Assembly: GCA_030295235.1 (NCBI GenBank)
Contig: AP026148.1
Coordinates: 496,001 to 560,000 of the forward strand
Length of the DNA: 64,000 nt
Origin: Fistulifera solaris
Lineage: Eukaryota; Bacillariophyta; Bacillariophyceae; Naviculales; Stauroneidaceae
Direction: 5' to 3'
In this document: positions 10,993 through 20,427 of the stretch, piece by piece
How the letters are laid out: each line of letters starts with the position of its first letter
How positions within the stretch are numbered: position 1 is the first letter of the stretch
Program-made: the position numbers and the translations under genes
Notes under the pieces: model-generated
Told to the model about the DNA's origin: nothing
Databases searched by the model: none
Seen by the model: only the letters and a program-made list of their open reading frames with translations

Positions 10993-11837
10993 ATGACATC
11001 GTGGCTGCAATTGGCTCAAAAGACAGCTATAGTTACAGGAGCCGGATCGGGGATCGGGGCTATGGGTTGCGTATATAGTATCATATGATCCTATTCTTTT
11101 GCCGAAATCGTCATCCATACTCATTATATTTTCCCTTCAATCTCCCCTGCATATAGACAGTCGTTCGTTCTTTACTTAATCAACAATGTCGTGTCATTCT
11201 CGTAGATCGTGATGATGCCTCGTTGCAACACATCACGAAAGACGCGTCGGTGGCCCTGTGTGACGTCTCACAAGAGGATCAAGTACGAGACGTCTTTGCC
11301 CAATATTCGCATCAAAATCCGTCCATCCTCATCAATTGTGCCGGTATTATACGCGATGGATGGATCTCGAATTTGTCCGTCAAGGATGATTGGGACTCGG
11401 TTTTGGATATTAATCTCAAGGGAACCTTTTTGATGTGCCGTGAATTCATCCGTCGGCAGAATCAGAGATTGAAACAAGGAGAAGCCCGTCAGGCCTGTTC
11501 TATTATCAATGTCGGATCAGTTGTTTCGGAATTGGGTAATTTAGGGCAAACCAATTATGCCGCCAGTAAAGGAGGAGTGCTTGGATTGACACGAGCGTTG
11601 GCCAAAGAAGCGGCCCGCAGCGATGTACGCGTCAACGCGGTAGTTCCGGGCTTTATTGATACTCCCATGGCGCAACAGGTGCCGGTCCACGTGCAAGAAC
11701 AAATTGTGAACAAAATTCCGTTGGGTCGGTTCGGGCAACCGGTAGAAGTGGCGGATCTCATTCTGTTCTTGGCATCACCGAGAAGTAGTTACATCACGGG
11801 AGAATGCATCAAAGTGAGTGGAATGATTTCATTATAG
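10993..11837 (+). CDS. Short-chain dehydrogenase/reductase, FabG/CBR4/HSD17B8-like, two exons
   Basis: Exon 1 is 10993-11065 and exon 2 is 11161-11837, joined over a 95-bp intron (donor gttgcg, weak; acceptor tagacag). The join restores the Rossmann start: TGAGSGIG at residues 15-22, then VRSLLNQQCRVILVDRD. The total is 249 residues, the usual SDR length. Other classical motifs are NCAG, INVGS (catalytic Ser) and YAASKGG (catalytic Tyr near 156 and Lys near 160), then VNAVVPGFIDTPM. The end, ITGECIKVSGMISL, matches ketoacyl-reductase-type SDRs. Likely role: NAD(P)H-dependent 3-oxoacyl or related carbonyl reduction; the location is unclear since there is no obvious targeting peptide. Without the intron the N-terminal half of the nucleotide-binding fold would be missed. 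It converges with the selenoprotein K gene, 263 bp away. Confidence 0.85.
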
Positions 11838-11949
11838 AGTGCGACGTTGCACATTCTACAAACTATTCTTTGGTATAAATTATGCTAAAATGGTTAATCA
11901 TCTAATCTGGGTCAAACAATACAAACGGTGGGTGTGGAAACACTTTCAA

Positions 11950-12003
11950 ATTTCATTTTCAATCGTTACTTCTCTCTCGAGGAGATGATAACAATGTCAT
12001 TCT
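11950..12003 (-). promoter_or_regulatory. Candidate SECIS element in the selenoprotein K 3' UTR
   Basis: Read on the minus strand, an ATGA is followed by ATTGTTA, which pairs with TAACGAT and is followed by TGA. This is the order expected of a SECIS quartet (AUGA ... GA) around a helix. The would-be apical loop carries CTCC rather than AA, as in the CC-type SECIS variants. The helix is only 7 bp before mismatches, so the fold is not perfect. It lies 107-160 nt downstream of the UGA codon, a workable distance. Confidence 0.3.
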
Positions 12004-12040
12004 GCGCCAGTGCGCGAAACTCGATATTGGATTCCACGTG

Positions 12041-12099
12041 GGGAGCGATTCACTCGGGTGTACATCATCCGATCAAATACACTTCTAGCAATCGCTCCC
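12041..12099 (-). promoter_or_regulatory. Strong hairpin just downstream of the Sec UGA codon
   Basis: A perfect 10-bp inverted repeat (GGGAGCGATT at 12041-12050 and AATCGCTCCC at 12090-12099) encloses a second short helix (GTGTA/TACAC). On the transcribed strand it starts 10 nt after the UGA codon and just after the TAA stop. Its position resembles the selenocysteine redefinition elements known downstream of UGA in some selenoprotein mRNAs, and it could also be part of the SECIS itself. Seen directly: the pairing. The function is inferred. Confidence 0.5.
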
Positions 12100-12100
12100 A

Positions 12101-12546
12101 TTACCGTCCTCATCCACCCAGTTTGCAATTAGCATCACCTAATTGACTCACGCCTCGAATATTTGCACCACCACGTCCCAAAGGTTTTCCATTTCCAGTC
12201 GACCGATACGATCGACCTTGATTCCGATTACCGTACGTTCGATTCTTCGTAGACGAAAACACGTGTTCGTATGCAACTATCAGAGAACGTCGCTAGATTT
12301 ATAAAAAAAAATGCGAGTTCGAAGCACTTACCGACGAGGACGAATGATTCTCAAGAGCTTGTGGGTTGAAAATTGTCGTGAAAAACAGTGCCACCAGCGT
12401 ATAAATACCTGCAAAACACTTGAGAGAAAGTAATAGACGGTCATTCGACACAAACGGCCTGCGAAACGTACCTCCGAGAAAGTCCGTGAACGACTTCCAC
12501 AGTGACTTTTGCCGCCTACCGTGCCGTCTGCGGAAACATACACCAT
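12101..12546 (-). CDS. SELENOK: Selenoprotein K (UGA-encoded selenocysteine), three exons
   Basis: Minus-strand exons are 12472-12546, 12332-12408 and 12101-12244; introns are 63 and 87 bp with gtacgt and gtaagt donors. The product starts MVYVSADGTV, continues KSLWKSFTDFLGG and IYTLVALFFTTIF (the single membrane helix), then a Gly/Arg/Asn-rich tail ending CKLGG-U-GR. A UGA at 12110-12112 sits exactly where selenoprotein K has its penultimate-region Sec, and GGA CGG TAA follows, giving the hallmark GGUGR end. Length is 98 residues with Sec at 96, against about 94 in animals. Selenoprotein K is an ER membrane protein acting in ER-associated degradation and as a cofactor for protein palmitoylation (family knowledge). 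One base must be missing in the T4 at 12507-12510 (A4 on the coding strand) to keep exon 1 in frame. Standard gene prediction would miss it or stop at the UGA. Confidence 0.85.
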
Positions 12547-12806
12547 ACTATTATCTTTTCCAAAGAATAGAGAAGTTAAAGGGTAAAGGTACGAGTGTAA
12601 TGATGACATCGAAGAGTTGTATCTGGTAATATGCATGCCTGCAGGCGATAAAACACGACCGGACAATTCGTTACCGCTATGACGTGAAATCAGCGTCCGT
12701 CCATCCACCCACCGTTCCGAAGCAGCGCAGCAGCAGCAGCACTTTTACGCACAAAAACAACCCCCGTTGACCAAAATCTTTCTTGTTTCATCTATTTTGA
12801 TCCAAA

Positions 12807-13617
12807 ATGCGACTTTCTACCAAACGAGACTATCTTTCAAGCTCCCAGAACGATTTGGCGACAGATGATTGCAAGCGACAGCGCACGGAAAGCCCTATTC
12901 AGTCGTTGTTCGCTTCTCTTCGATCACCTTTCGACTGTCGAGATGATAACAATGATGATGTCCCCTTTCTCTCCGATTGCGATGCAGGTGTTGCGGAATC
13001 GCTCGTTCCTGGTGAATCGATTCCTGATAACGAGATGTCTTTCATTTTATCGTTTGCGGAATCGCGTGAAGAGATGCAGTCGTGGATTTACGAGAACGAG
13101 AACGCCGCTTGGGCACAGAGCACTGTTCAGGCGCTGCTTTCGTTGAATGTCACTTCGTCTCGTGGCTCTTCAAGCAGCTCTTTTCTTGAAAATCATCGTG
13201 CGTCTCGCCGTGTACAATTTGTGCCTGGTTTCTACACTGTCAAGGAGATTCCTCATCATAATTCATTGACCGCCGATGAAAAGCGCTTCGTTGTATCGTA
13301 ACAAGCGTACGTTGCAGGCAGAGAAGGATGAAATTTGCCTGGAGATCAGGTTTGAGCGTCGTTTACGTCTTTGCGGCGCCGCTGATGCGCTGGAAGAAGG
13401 GTGTTTCTTCCGCAACCATCTTGGAGAGTTGGTCCATCCAGCACACTGGCTCGTGTATGTGAATGAAATTCTTCCAAGTCTTCCCCTCGATACTCCCGTC
13501 GTTGGCTTTTCCTCACTGAACGAGTACAAACAAAGTGATGAGTTGTCCAAGTATGAGCAATACTTTGGCAACGCCATGCGGAAAAGAGTCTTCCATCCTC
13601 GATCCCTTGATTTGTAA
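12807..13617 (+). pseudogene. Diatom family gene 1, copy A, frameshifted
   Basis: Starts MRLSTKRDYL at 12807. It contains FLSDCDAGVAESLVP, RRVQFVPGFYTVKEIPHH and then LTADEKR, where one extra C at about 13287 shifts the frame and gives a stop at 13301. The rest continues in another frame from about 13290 as SLYRNKRTLQAEKDEI, FFRNHLGELVHPAHWL and GFSSLNEYKQ, ending at 13617. Copy B (61295-62065, minus) is the same protein unbroken, about 256 residues, so the break is specific to this copy. The family is unrecognised. Shared features are an acidic N-terminal half with Ser runs, an R-V-x-F stretch, and a C-terminal block with the motif F-x-N-x-x-G-x-L-V-H-P-A-H. Either a pseudogene or a sequence error. 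Confidence 0.75.
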
Positions 13618-14170
13618 GCGTTTTCTCGACTGGGCGTATTTTGTCTCGTTTTCCTGTATTGTGCTCCCCGTAGTGGCGATTTGAAACGATTCAACCGCTC
13701 TTGTTATATGTCAAGTGTTAAGTAGTGATTATTTTAGATGATTCTTTAAAAAATACTCCGTATTCAGTTTAATAGCTATGAACTGCCTCTCCTTAGTTTT
13801 CTTGGTAACGTTGTCTTTTGTTGTTGTGTATCGTACCGTATGGTATCGTATCGTATTGTATCGTCGTCTTTTGTTGCAGCTTGCAGCGCAAGGTGACTTT
13901 TCACACAGTGCGCGTTGTGCTTTCAAATCAATTCGTAATTATTAGAGATCTTTCGAAAAGAAATCAAGCTCTTCAAAGCTTTATTCCGTTTACTCTCGTC
14001 GAAACTCGTCCTCGCTCCTCGCTCTCGTTTCTTCATGAGTAAACGTTTGTGTACCAGCTCTACGTGAGAGCTGGTTACACGATTTTGTACCAGGGCAGTC
14101 GTAGAAAATTAGTCGTTCCGTCAGCCGTCAGTCAGTCCGCAGCAAGCCTTTTAATGTATTCACTCTCGCG

Positions 14171-14226
14171 CACAAAACAACCCCGTTTTACCAAATTCCT
14201 CATTGTTTCATCTATTTTGAATCAAA
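14171..14226 (+). promoter_or_regulatory. Conserved 5' flank shared by all members of the family
   Basis: The 50-60 bp before the start codon run CACAAAACAACCCC, then TTTTACCAAA, then TTGTTTCATCTATTTTG, then AATCAAAATG. Near-identical flanks precede gene 1A (12752-12806), gene 3A (15545-15601, more divergent) and the three inverted copies (after 60696, 62065 and 63449). Conservation outside the coding region, between paralogues whose proteins have diverged strongly, suggests a shared core promoter or 5' UTR. No TATA box is evident. Confidence 0.5.
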
Positions 14227-14994
14227 ATGCAAGTTTACAGCAAACAAAACCACCTTTCATGCTCCAAGAGTCCCTCGGAGACGATTTTCGACACGCTACA
14301 GCGACTGACAAGCCCTCTGTGGTCGTTGCAAGCCGAAAATGTTGACGATGTTCCCTGTCTCTCTGATTGCGACGCGGGTGCCGCGGAATCGTTGCTTCCA
14401 CGTGATTTCGATGTCGACAATGATGATGAAATCTCTTCTTTCCTTCTGTCCCTTACAGGATCGCGTGAAGAACCGCTGTTGACGGTGAACAAGACTCAAA
14501 AGGGAGTATTAAAGACAAGCACTAGTATTCTTCCGGTGACGATACACTCTTTGCTCAAGATTGCTCCATCCAGTCATCCTGCGCCTCGTCGTGTTCGATT
14601 TGCTTCGGATCTTACGACGGTGAAAGAGATTCCCCATCATTGTTCGTTCACAACCGAGCAAAAGCATTCGTTATATCGTGACCTCGAGACTTTGCAAGCC
14701 GAGAGTGATGTCATTTGTCAGGAGATTGAATTTGAATGCAGTCTGTATGGCGATGAATGCCTCGAGACTGTGTTGGAAGAAGACGCCTATTTCCGGAATC
14801 GTCGTGGCGAATTGGTTCATCCAGCCCACTGGAGTGCTTTCACGGATGAGATCGTTGACAGCCTGGACGTCGACCCAACATCCATACCCTCTGGTTTCTC
14901 GTCGGTAGAAGCTTACAAGAAGTATTTGTTCAAATACGAGCACTTCTATGATCATGTCCTTCCAAATCGTGCGTTTGTATCATCCGGTCGATGA
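14227..14994 (+). CDS. Diatom family gene 2, copy A, unrecognised protein
   Basis: An intact frame of 255 residues starting MQVYSKQNHL. The N-terminal third has DDVPCLSDCDAGAAESLLP, shared with gene 1, and acidic residues. The middle has RRVRFASDLTTVKEIPHH, and then EQKHSLYRDLETLQAE, probably helical. The C-terminal part has YFRNRRGELVHPAHWSAF and GFSSVEAYKKYLFKYEHFY. No signal peptide or membrane segment. R-V-R-F fits the short docking motif for protein phosphatase 1 (inference; such motifs occur by chance). Its inverted partner at 59935-60696 is nearly identical and two residues shorter. I do not know the function. The recurrent block LVHPAH and the EEY/EAY-aromatic tail define the family. 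Confidence 0.75.
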   Translation: MQVYSKQNHLSCSKSPSETIFDTLQRLTSPLWSLQAENVDDVPCLSDCDAGAAESLLPRDFDVDNDDEISSFLLSLTGSREEPLLTVNKTQKGVLKTSTSILPVTIHSLLKIAPSSHPAPRRVRFASDLTTVKEIPHHCSFTTEQKHSLYRDLETLQAESDVICQEIEFECSLYGDECLETVLEEDAYFRNRRGELVHPAHWSAFTDEIVDSLDVDPTSIPSGFSSVEAYKKYLFKYEHFYDHVLPNRAFVSSGR

Positions 14995-15094
14995 AAGAGA
15001 AGTGTTGCTTTGTCGTTGCGTATATTATTACCAGTGTTCGTCGTTCTATGTGTTGTGATGATTTAATTGCTCTTTGTTAGATGTTATGAGAAAT

Positions 15095-15235
15095 AATGAT
15101 GTAATCATAGATGATATTTTGTAAAGAGAGACTTCTTAGCTTGTCTAGTGTGTAGCTGTGCGTGGGCGACGTTGTCTTGAAAACGTAGGCGCACGCTCCT
15201 TATCTAAAAAGTACGTTGAGAACGACGGTAAATGC
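15095..15235. repeat. Element X, copy 1 (about 140 bp)
   Basis: A non-coding element between genes 2 and 3. It is present again, inverted relative to this copy, at about 59690-59832 and 63810-63951. Recognisable parts are TGATGTAATCATAGATGAT, TTTGTAAAGAGAGACTTC and the Cys-free stretch around GTGCGTGGGCGACG. It marks the junctions at which the two duplicated blocks are permuted. Confidence 0.75.
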
Positions 15236-15601
15236 AAGCTTAAAATTCTTGGTATAACTTCGTGAGAGCAAGCTTAAAAGAGTTATAGCTACAAAGCAAC
15301 ATCTTATTGCAGCTTGTTTCTGTTTCCTATTATTTGCCTAGTAATAGAAGCTGATTGAACTCCGTATTACTGCCTATTTTCTGGTGTGAACATACCAGGT
15401 AGCGCTATTGTACCAGGTAAAGCGTAACCTGTGGCATTCGACTTGGTGTACAACATAATCTCTCAGTATCGTTACCACTAAGACATAGTCCACACTTTGC
15501 AGCCCGCAGCAGCAACGTACCTGGTATGCTTTATTATTCTCACACAAAAAAACACCCCATTTTACCGATATCTTTATTGTTTCATCAATTCTGCACCAAT
15601 C

Positions 15602-16374
15602 ATGAAAGTTTCTTGCCGTTTTAACTACCTTCGACGTCCCAAAAGTCATCAGAAGACAATGGAAAAGCGTCGACAAACGATTCGTCCTTTCCGCAAGCTG
15701 TTGGCTGCATTCCGTTCTCGCCACGACGCCGGAGATGATGTTGTATCGTTTGACCGTGAAGCTGCTGCTCCGGAAAGTGTCCCTCGCAATCCTTATCGTA
15801 TCATTATTTGGGATATTGATAATTCTCGTCCTCGTGGTGGGGAGCTGCTGTCCGAAGCACCGGAATATGACTATCTGGCAGCGGAAGATTGCCCTGGCGT
15901 TGCTGCGGTCCCCGGTCGACAAGCGTTGCGTTTCGCTTGTGATTACGACGCCGCTCTTGACGACTTTTTCAGTCCTCCCACTCGTCGTGTCACCTTCGCA
16001 CAGCATGTGACTGTTGTACCCATTCAAAGCCATCAGTCGTTGACGGAAGACGAGAAGCGTTTTTGTATGGCGTCAAGAGTACCAAGAAGGAGAAGAGCCT
16101 AAAGGAGCAGCAATATGAAGACAGCAAGCACTGCATTGAAAATGCACTAGAGGAAGAGATGTTCTATCCAAATCACGAGGGCAAGTTGGTCCATCCAGCC
16201 CATTTTCGTTCGTTTGTGCGTAAAATCCTTCCAACCCTTCCTCGCGACATCAAGGTACCGGTACCTGGTTTCTTGTCCTTTGAAGAATATTACGGCCTCC
16301 TGGAATGTTACGCGCGTAAGTACAATACATCCATTGCCGAAGAAATGATCCAAGATGATGCCTTCGAAGTGTGA
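15602..16374 (+). pseudogene. Diatom family gene 3, copy A, frameshifted
   Basis: Starts MKVSCRFNYLRR at 15602 and includes FRSRHDAGDDVV, a central acidic part, FFSPPTRRVTFAQHVTVVP and LTEDEKR. There, at about 16060, the frame is lost: this copy has a T5 run where copy B has TTCCTT, one base longer. The protein continues in another frame as LYGVKSTKKEKSLKE, MFYPNHEGKLVHPAHFRSF and GFLSFEEYYGLLE, ending at 16374. Copy B (62682-63449, minus) is unbroken at 255 residues. The break falls at the same Lys-Arg/Ser codon as in gene 1A. The basic linker KSTKKEKSLKEQQ is specific to gene 3. Function unknown. Confidence 0.72.
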
Positions 16375-17231
16375 CAAGCTGAAGTCGTTGTGTTTGCTTG
16401 CTGTGTTGTGTTTTGTAATCAATCGTTATCATCGTATTTATTTGCGTTGTCGTTTTCATTGAGCTCCCTTGGGACATGGGAAATCATCCACAGCAGATCG
16501 AGCAATTAAGAATCGATTTAAAAATAATATAGTTTGTTCATGCGTTAAACAGTTTTAATACTTCGTACGATAAATGTTGTTTGTTGGCATTCTGATGAAC
16601 GGTCTACTCAGTTGACTACTCCCTATGTTTGTACTTCGGCAGTATTCGCACCTCTTAGCTGCAGACAATGCAGATGTCCATATCAAATGGCAACTTTGAT
16701 GGAACGTAACGCATCAACTAGACCTAGCTAGGGAGACGAAAGTTTGAATTATTTCGCATTGACGTATTTTCTTTGTTGTGCTCCGTAAGAATCAATCAAT
16801 CAATCAATCTATCAATCAACTCTTTAGCAGACTGTACATCATAAACTCGGAGTGCTGGCAATGATGATTCTTCTTCTTGCACGAGTCTGTTCTACATCTC
16901 GCCATGCTTTTGCTTTAGAACGTGATCAATTTACTTGGTATGCACCTATCTGGTACCGGTACCGGTGACTCTTTTGGTGTAGCTCTATTCCGCTTTGCGC
17001 ATCGTCCAGGTTTCGGCTTTGCTGTAGATGTGAGCTTTTTCCTCTGGTATGCACCTACCAAAGTAGGGACGTTTGGGGATGATTTAACCGCTCTTTGTAT
17101 GAAGAGCTCTTCTCCGGTGGCATGGTTTGCTACTTGTCTAATGTGGAGCTTTTGTATCTGTATTACCGATGACATCTCGTGATCCGCTGTCGTGAAGCAC
17201 CAAATGCATTCAAAAACATGCGGTTGCGATC
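16375..17231. other. Intergenic region with ATCA microsatellite
   Basis: About 850 bp. The end of the duplicated block lies at about 16463. An (ATCA)n run with one interruption occupies 16791-16820. A GGTACCGGTACCGGT palindromic stretch is at about 16952-16966. Overlapping 86-codon open frames occur on both strands at 16915-17182; neither shows a family feature. Confidence 0.5.
16791..16820. repeat. (ATCA)n microsatellite
   Basis: Seven tetranucleotide units, with one ATCT interruption, directly visible. Confidence 0.9.
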
Positions 17232-18673
17232 TTATTGTGCGATTTTCTCGCCAGTGGACGTCTGCTGCTGGGACGACTCAGAGGCTGCAAGAAGTACTGC
17301 CCCGCCTATAACTGAACCTCCAACAAAGCCATACATACCCATAGTTTCGCCGAGAAGAAAGTAAGCAAAGATAGCGGTGAATATTGGCTGCAGCGAGTAA
17401 ATCAAATTTGCATCAGCTGGTTTGACACGGCGCTGTCCGAAGCTTTGAGCGAAGGTTGTGTAAGCAGTAGAGATAAGACCAGTCCATAGCACTGCACCCA
17501 CTGCAAGCCGTATAGACGAAGTGGTAAGGGTCCCACTCACAATGCGTTCTTGTAGCGTTTCGAAAAAAGTGCTAATTTCTAGTCCTGTTTCCTGTGCGAA
17601 GGTCAGCAAGCCAGCTTCTGGCACGATCCCACCCGTCGACGACGGAGCCACTGAGGTCAGTAATAGCAAAGCAATAATACTCAAAATCAGCTCAGTCAAA
17701 GCCTTAAAAGCTACCAGTTTCAGGGGTGAAGTTTCATTCGCCCATCTTCCAAGTCGCACAACGTGCAAACTGTACACCACGGCAGCACCTAGAATGAGAA
17801 AGTCCCCATCCTTCAGACTGGGCCACGAAAAAGAACTCATTTGTGTTTTAAGTATTTCTCCATCGTATCCCATGATTGAAATTCCTGCTAATGCCAGCAC
17901 ACAAGCGATCCACGTACGGCTCGATACCGAACTTCTCAATAAAGCAGCTTGTACAATGGGTACAATGATTGTCGTCACTGCCAAAAAATCTCAGGTCAGA
18001 CTACAGACGCATTAGTCCACGTTGATGATACAGTATCTGCTACTCACATTGCACCAAAAAGCCGGCTCGCTCGGAGGTTATCGTTTTTAGACCCAATACC
18101 TGTAAAGAGTTTCCAAGAAATAAATAAAAACCTAGCTCCAAACCAGCTTGCAAAACAACCCAGCCGTCGTCGGAAGACAATGATGATTCATTTGATGGCT
18201 GAAAAGACAACAATCCGAACGCTGATACTGCAGCCACGGCAAAGTATGCGGTCGAAAAAACAAAGCCTGGAATGGGTGGGTCGATTTCATAAAGACCTTT
18301 CACAACGGGGACGTAAGTTCCCCAAACGACTGGGACCTTTAAAATTAAAGTCAGTGTTTTGCATTGAATACAACACTGTACTTTTCGTTAGAACGTACTG
18401 TTGCCAGAACAAAGATTCCGATTTGTTTTTCAGATACTCCGGGTAGAAACTTTGTTGGAGTGCTTCTTGTCGAATCGCTGACCTCGATACTGTCTTTAAA
18501 GACGAGGCTATTATCTTTTTGCTGAGAAATATAGATTGATCATCTTTGACTTGTTGTTGAAAGAGCGGTTGTGCGCGTGGTGCTTTTTTCAAGATGCAAG
18601 ACGAGGTGAAGCCAGCGAAGGTGACTACAGAGGCGATGAGTAAACAGCATGTAGTTCTCCACAATAATGGCAT
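17232..18673 (-). CDS. DMT-superfamily (EamA) transporter, probably plastid-targeted
   Basis: Minus-strand exons are 18399-18673, 18048-18336 and 17232-17977. The introns are 62 bp (gtacgt donor) and 70 bp (gtgagt donor), phases 0 and 1. The joins restore GIFVLAT-VPVVWGTYVPVVKGLYE and SERAGFLVQ-LTTIIVPIVQAALL, the classic first and mid EamA helices. Two EamA halves are visible, with NLIYSLQPIFTAIFAYFLLGE in the second. The start, MPLLWRTTCCLLIASVVTFAGFTSS, is a signal peptide with an ASAFAP-like site, followed by a Ser/Thr-rich stretch, so import into the plastid envelope is likely (inference). Exon 1 needs one extra base in the T5 run at 18516-18520 (A5 on the coding strand) to stay in frame. 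Predicted length is about 435 residues. The substrate is unknown; relatives move organic metabolites or nucleotide precursors. Confidence 0.8.
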
Positions 18674-18955
18674 CTCTGATCACCAATGTCGAAATAGAGT
18701 CACAGCGAGCGGTAAGGTTGTATTGAAAGACGCTCACTGGATTAATATATTACGGAGTATCATAAATGTATAGTAAACGCCATGGTCGAGGCGATGATCG
18801 CGACTCGCGACATTGCTGCAAAGTTGCTTTGTGACGTCATCATTGTCTCACCAACAACAACATCTTGTACGGAATACTCCGTATACGTATGCGCCTAGAG
18901 ACCTAGACTAATTGATTCCAATGATAATAGTTTACGTTGTTATGAACTTGAATTC

Positions 18956-20110
18956 TTATGAACACAACACAGATGTATGCTGTTGATCAGATTGCGACGC
19001 AAGAATGAGATCGATGTTTCTCACTAATGCCTGATAAATAGCGTCCATTCCGTGAAATGTTCTTCGTCCCAAGATGACCCCCATCAACTTTGCTTGAAAT
19101 CCCAGATCATGGTTCTGACAACGAATAGTGGCTATTCTCTTGTTCCAAGTGTTTGCTTCGAGCCGCGGAGCTATTTTAGACTTCCAAATATCGCTTTTCA
19201 TTATGCCGGGTTCGGCAATGAGTTGCTCTAGATGCGAGTTATGGGACAGCAGACGCGACAGACGATGCCCACGATCCAAAGATGGGTTCGAACTACAGAA
19301 CTGAAAGGACACAATGCTGGGGTGTTCGGAGATTGCATCAAATACAAGGTCAGCGTCGTCTTCACAAAGGTTGGGACCGAACCAAAGTATGATCGATTGG
19401 GTAGCTCTCGAGTTCTTGCGAAGTGATTGTGCGAGTTGCAAGCAAATTTTGTGACACTGAGCTTCATCTGCTTTGGCGTGGACCATTAATGAAAGTTTGG
19501 CAAGTCCAGTGCTCGAACGAAGAGCGAAACAAAGCTGCTGAGCCACGTCGGTGTTGCTGTCAGCTCGGCGATCGACAAAGCATAGTTCCTTGGGTCCCAT
19601 ACCTTGTTCCATGGCGTATGTAAAAGTATTCGGATGCGTCATGGAACAATTGCTCATTTTCAAGCTTTTTACTTGACAAGAGCCGATCAGTCGACACGCC
19701 TCTTCGCCTGCGATATCGATCGAAGTATACTGAATGAAGAGTTCTGCGGCAGTTTCGTATCGAGCAAGAATAGCCAAAAATTTCAGCCAGCATTCGTCTG
19801 AAAAGGAATGTTTCGACTGATACTGATTCCTCGAAACACAAAGCCGGTCTGTTTACGACATAATTCTTCGAAGCCTTCTACAAAGAGTGCTCCTCCGTCA
19901 TCAAATTTATCGTTCGCAAACCAGAGGGACGAGTTAACTTGGCCCAGTATTTCCTGAGTGCGCTCCCGAGATAAGTGCATGGTCACCGAATAACACGAGA
20001 AACTATATGTAGGCTGACCAGCTCCTTCGTTTTTCTTGGATATGATTGGAAAGATGATACCAGGTAACACAATGAGGATGAGAAATAGAAAGTCATTTTC
20101 ATTCTTTTCC
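18956..20110 (-). CDS. Hypothetical LRR-like protein with N-terminal membrane helix, frame-broken
   Basis: The 3' frame (18956 to about 19800) encodes about 280 residues: DECWLKFLAILARYETAAE, CQVKSLKMSNCSM, GLAKLSLMVHA and STRATQSIILWF-type stretches with regularly spaced Leu, Cys and Asn, like irregular leucine-rich/RNI repeats. The 5' frame (19783 to about 20110) encodes a hydrophobic helix FLFLILIVLPGIIFPII, then MHLSRERTQEILGQV and FEELCRKQTGFVFRGI. The two frames meet near 19800-19830 by a frame change or a short unseen intron with acceptor tttcag. The first exon is not resolved. No family name can be given; its second half resembles the LRR-like cluster at 49.4-59.6 kb in style, not in sequence. 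Confidence 0.45.
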
Positions 20111-20427
20111 GGCCATGACGCTGGTGGATGTCATCCAAGAAATCGGTACTGATCGGATAGCTACACGTTTCGCAGAACGACAGCTGTGATTTCGTTTTTC
20201 CGCAAAGAGTTCGGCAAAGACAAGCCAACATTCGCTGACGTTCGGTTCTACTTTTCGCACTAGTGTGAGAGTACCGCGAAAAAGTGGAGACGCACGGTGC
20301 AAATAACATAATTGAAATTGTTCTACGAAGTGCGATCTTGCGCAACACAAAGAGTTCTTCTCGTTTTTCTCTGTTACCTTCATTTTTAACACTTGAACCC
20401 TGTTATTGCACTGACAACTAACACATT

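Larger units (their letters stand above)
12694..16463 (+). repeat. Inverted segmental duplication, copy A (three-gene block)
   Basis: This block contains family genes 1, 2 and 3 in order and reads as the reverse complement of parts of 59690-63951. The stretch 12694 to about 15235 matches about 62167 to 59690 inverted (gene 1, gene 2 and element X). The stretch about 15095-16463 matches 63951-62594 inverted (element X and gene 3). Homology includes spacers and 5' flanks and is high. It stops sharply near 12694 and 16463. The gene order in copy B is 3-1-2 when read on its own strand, so the two copies are circularly permuted. Confidence 0.85.

Noticed and set aside
16915-17182. 86-codon open frames on both strands downstream of the DMT gene
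   Set aside because: They overlap almost exactly on opposite strands, and neither has a recognisable motif or a plausible context.
18518-18550. A 29-bp intron in exon 1 of the DMT gene (gtcaaag to ctcag)
   Set aside because: Phases agree, but it is less than half the size of any other intron here. One missing base in the adjacent homopolymer explains the frame more simply.
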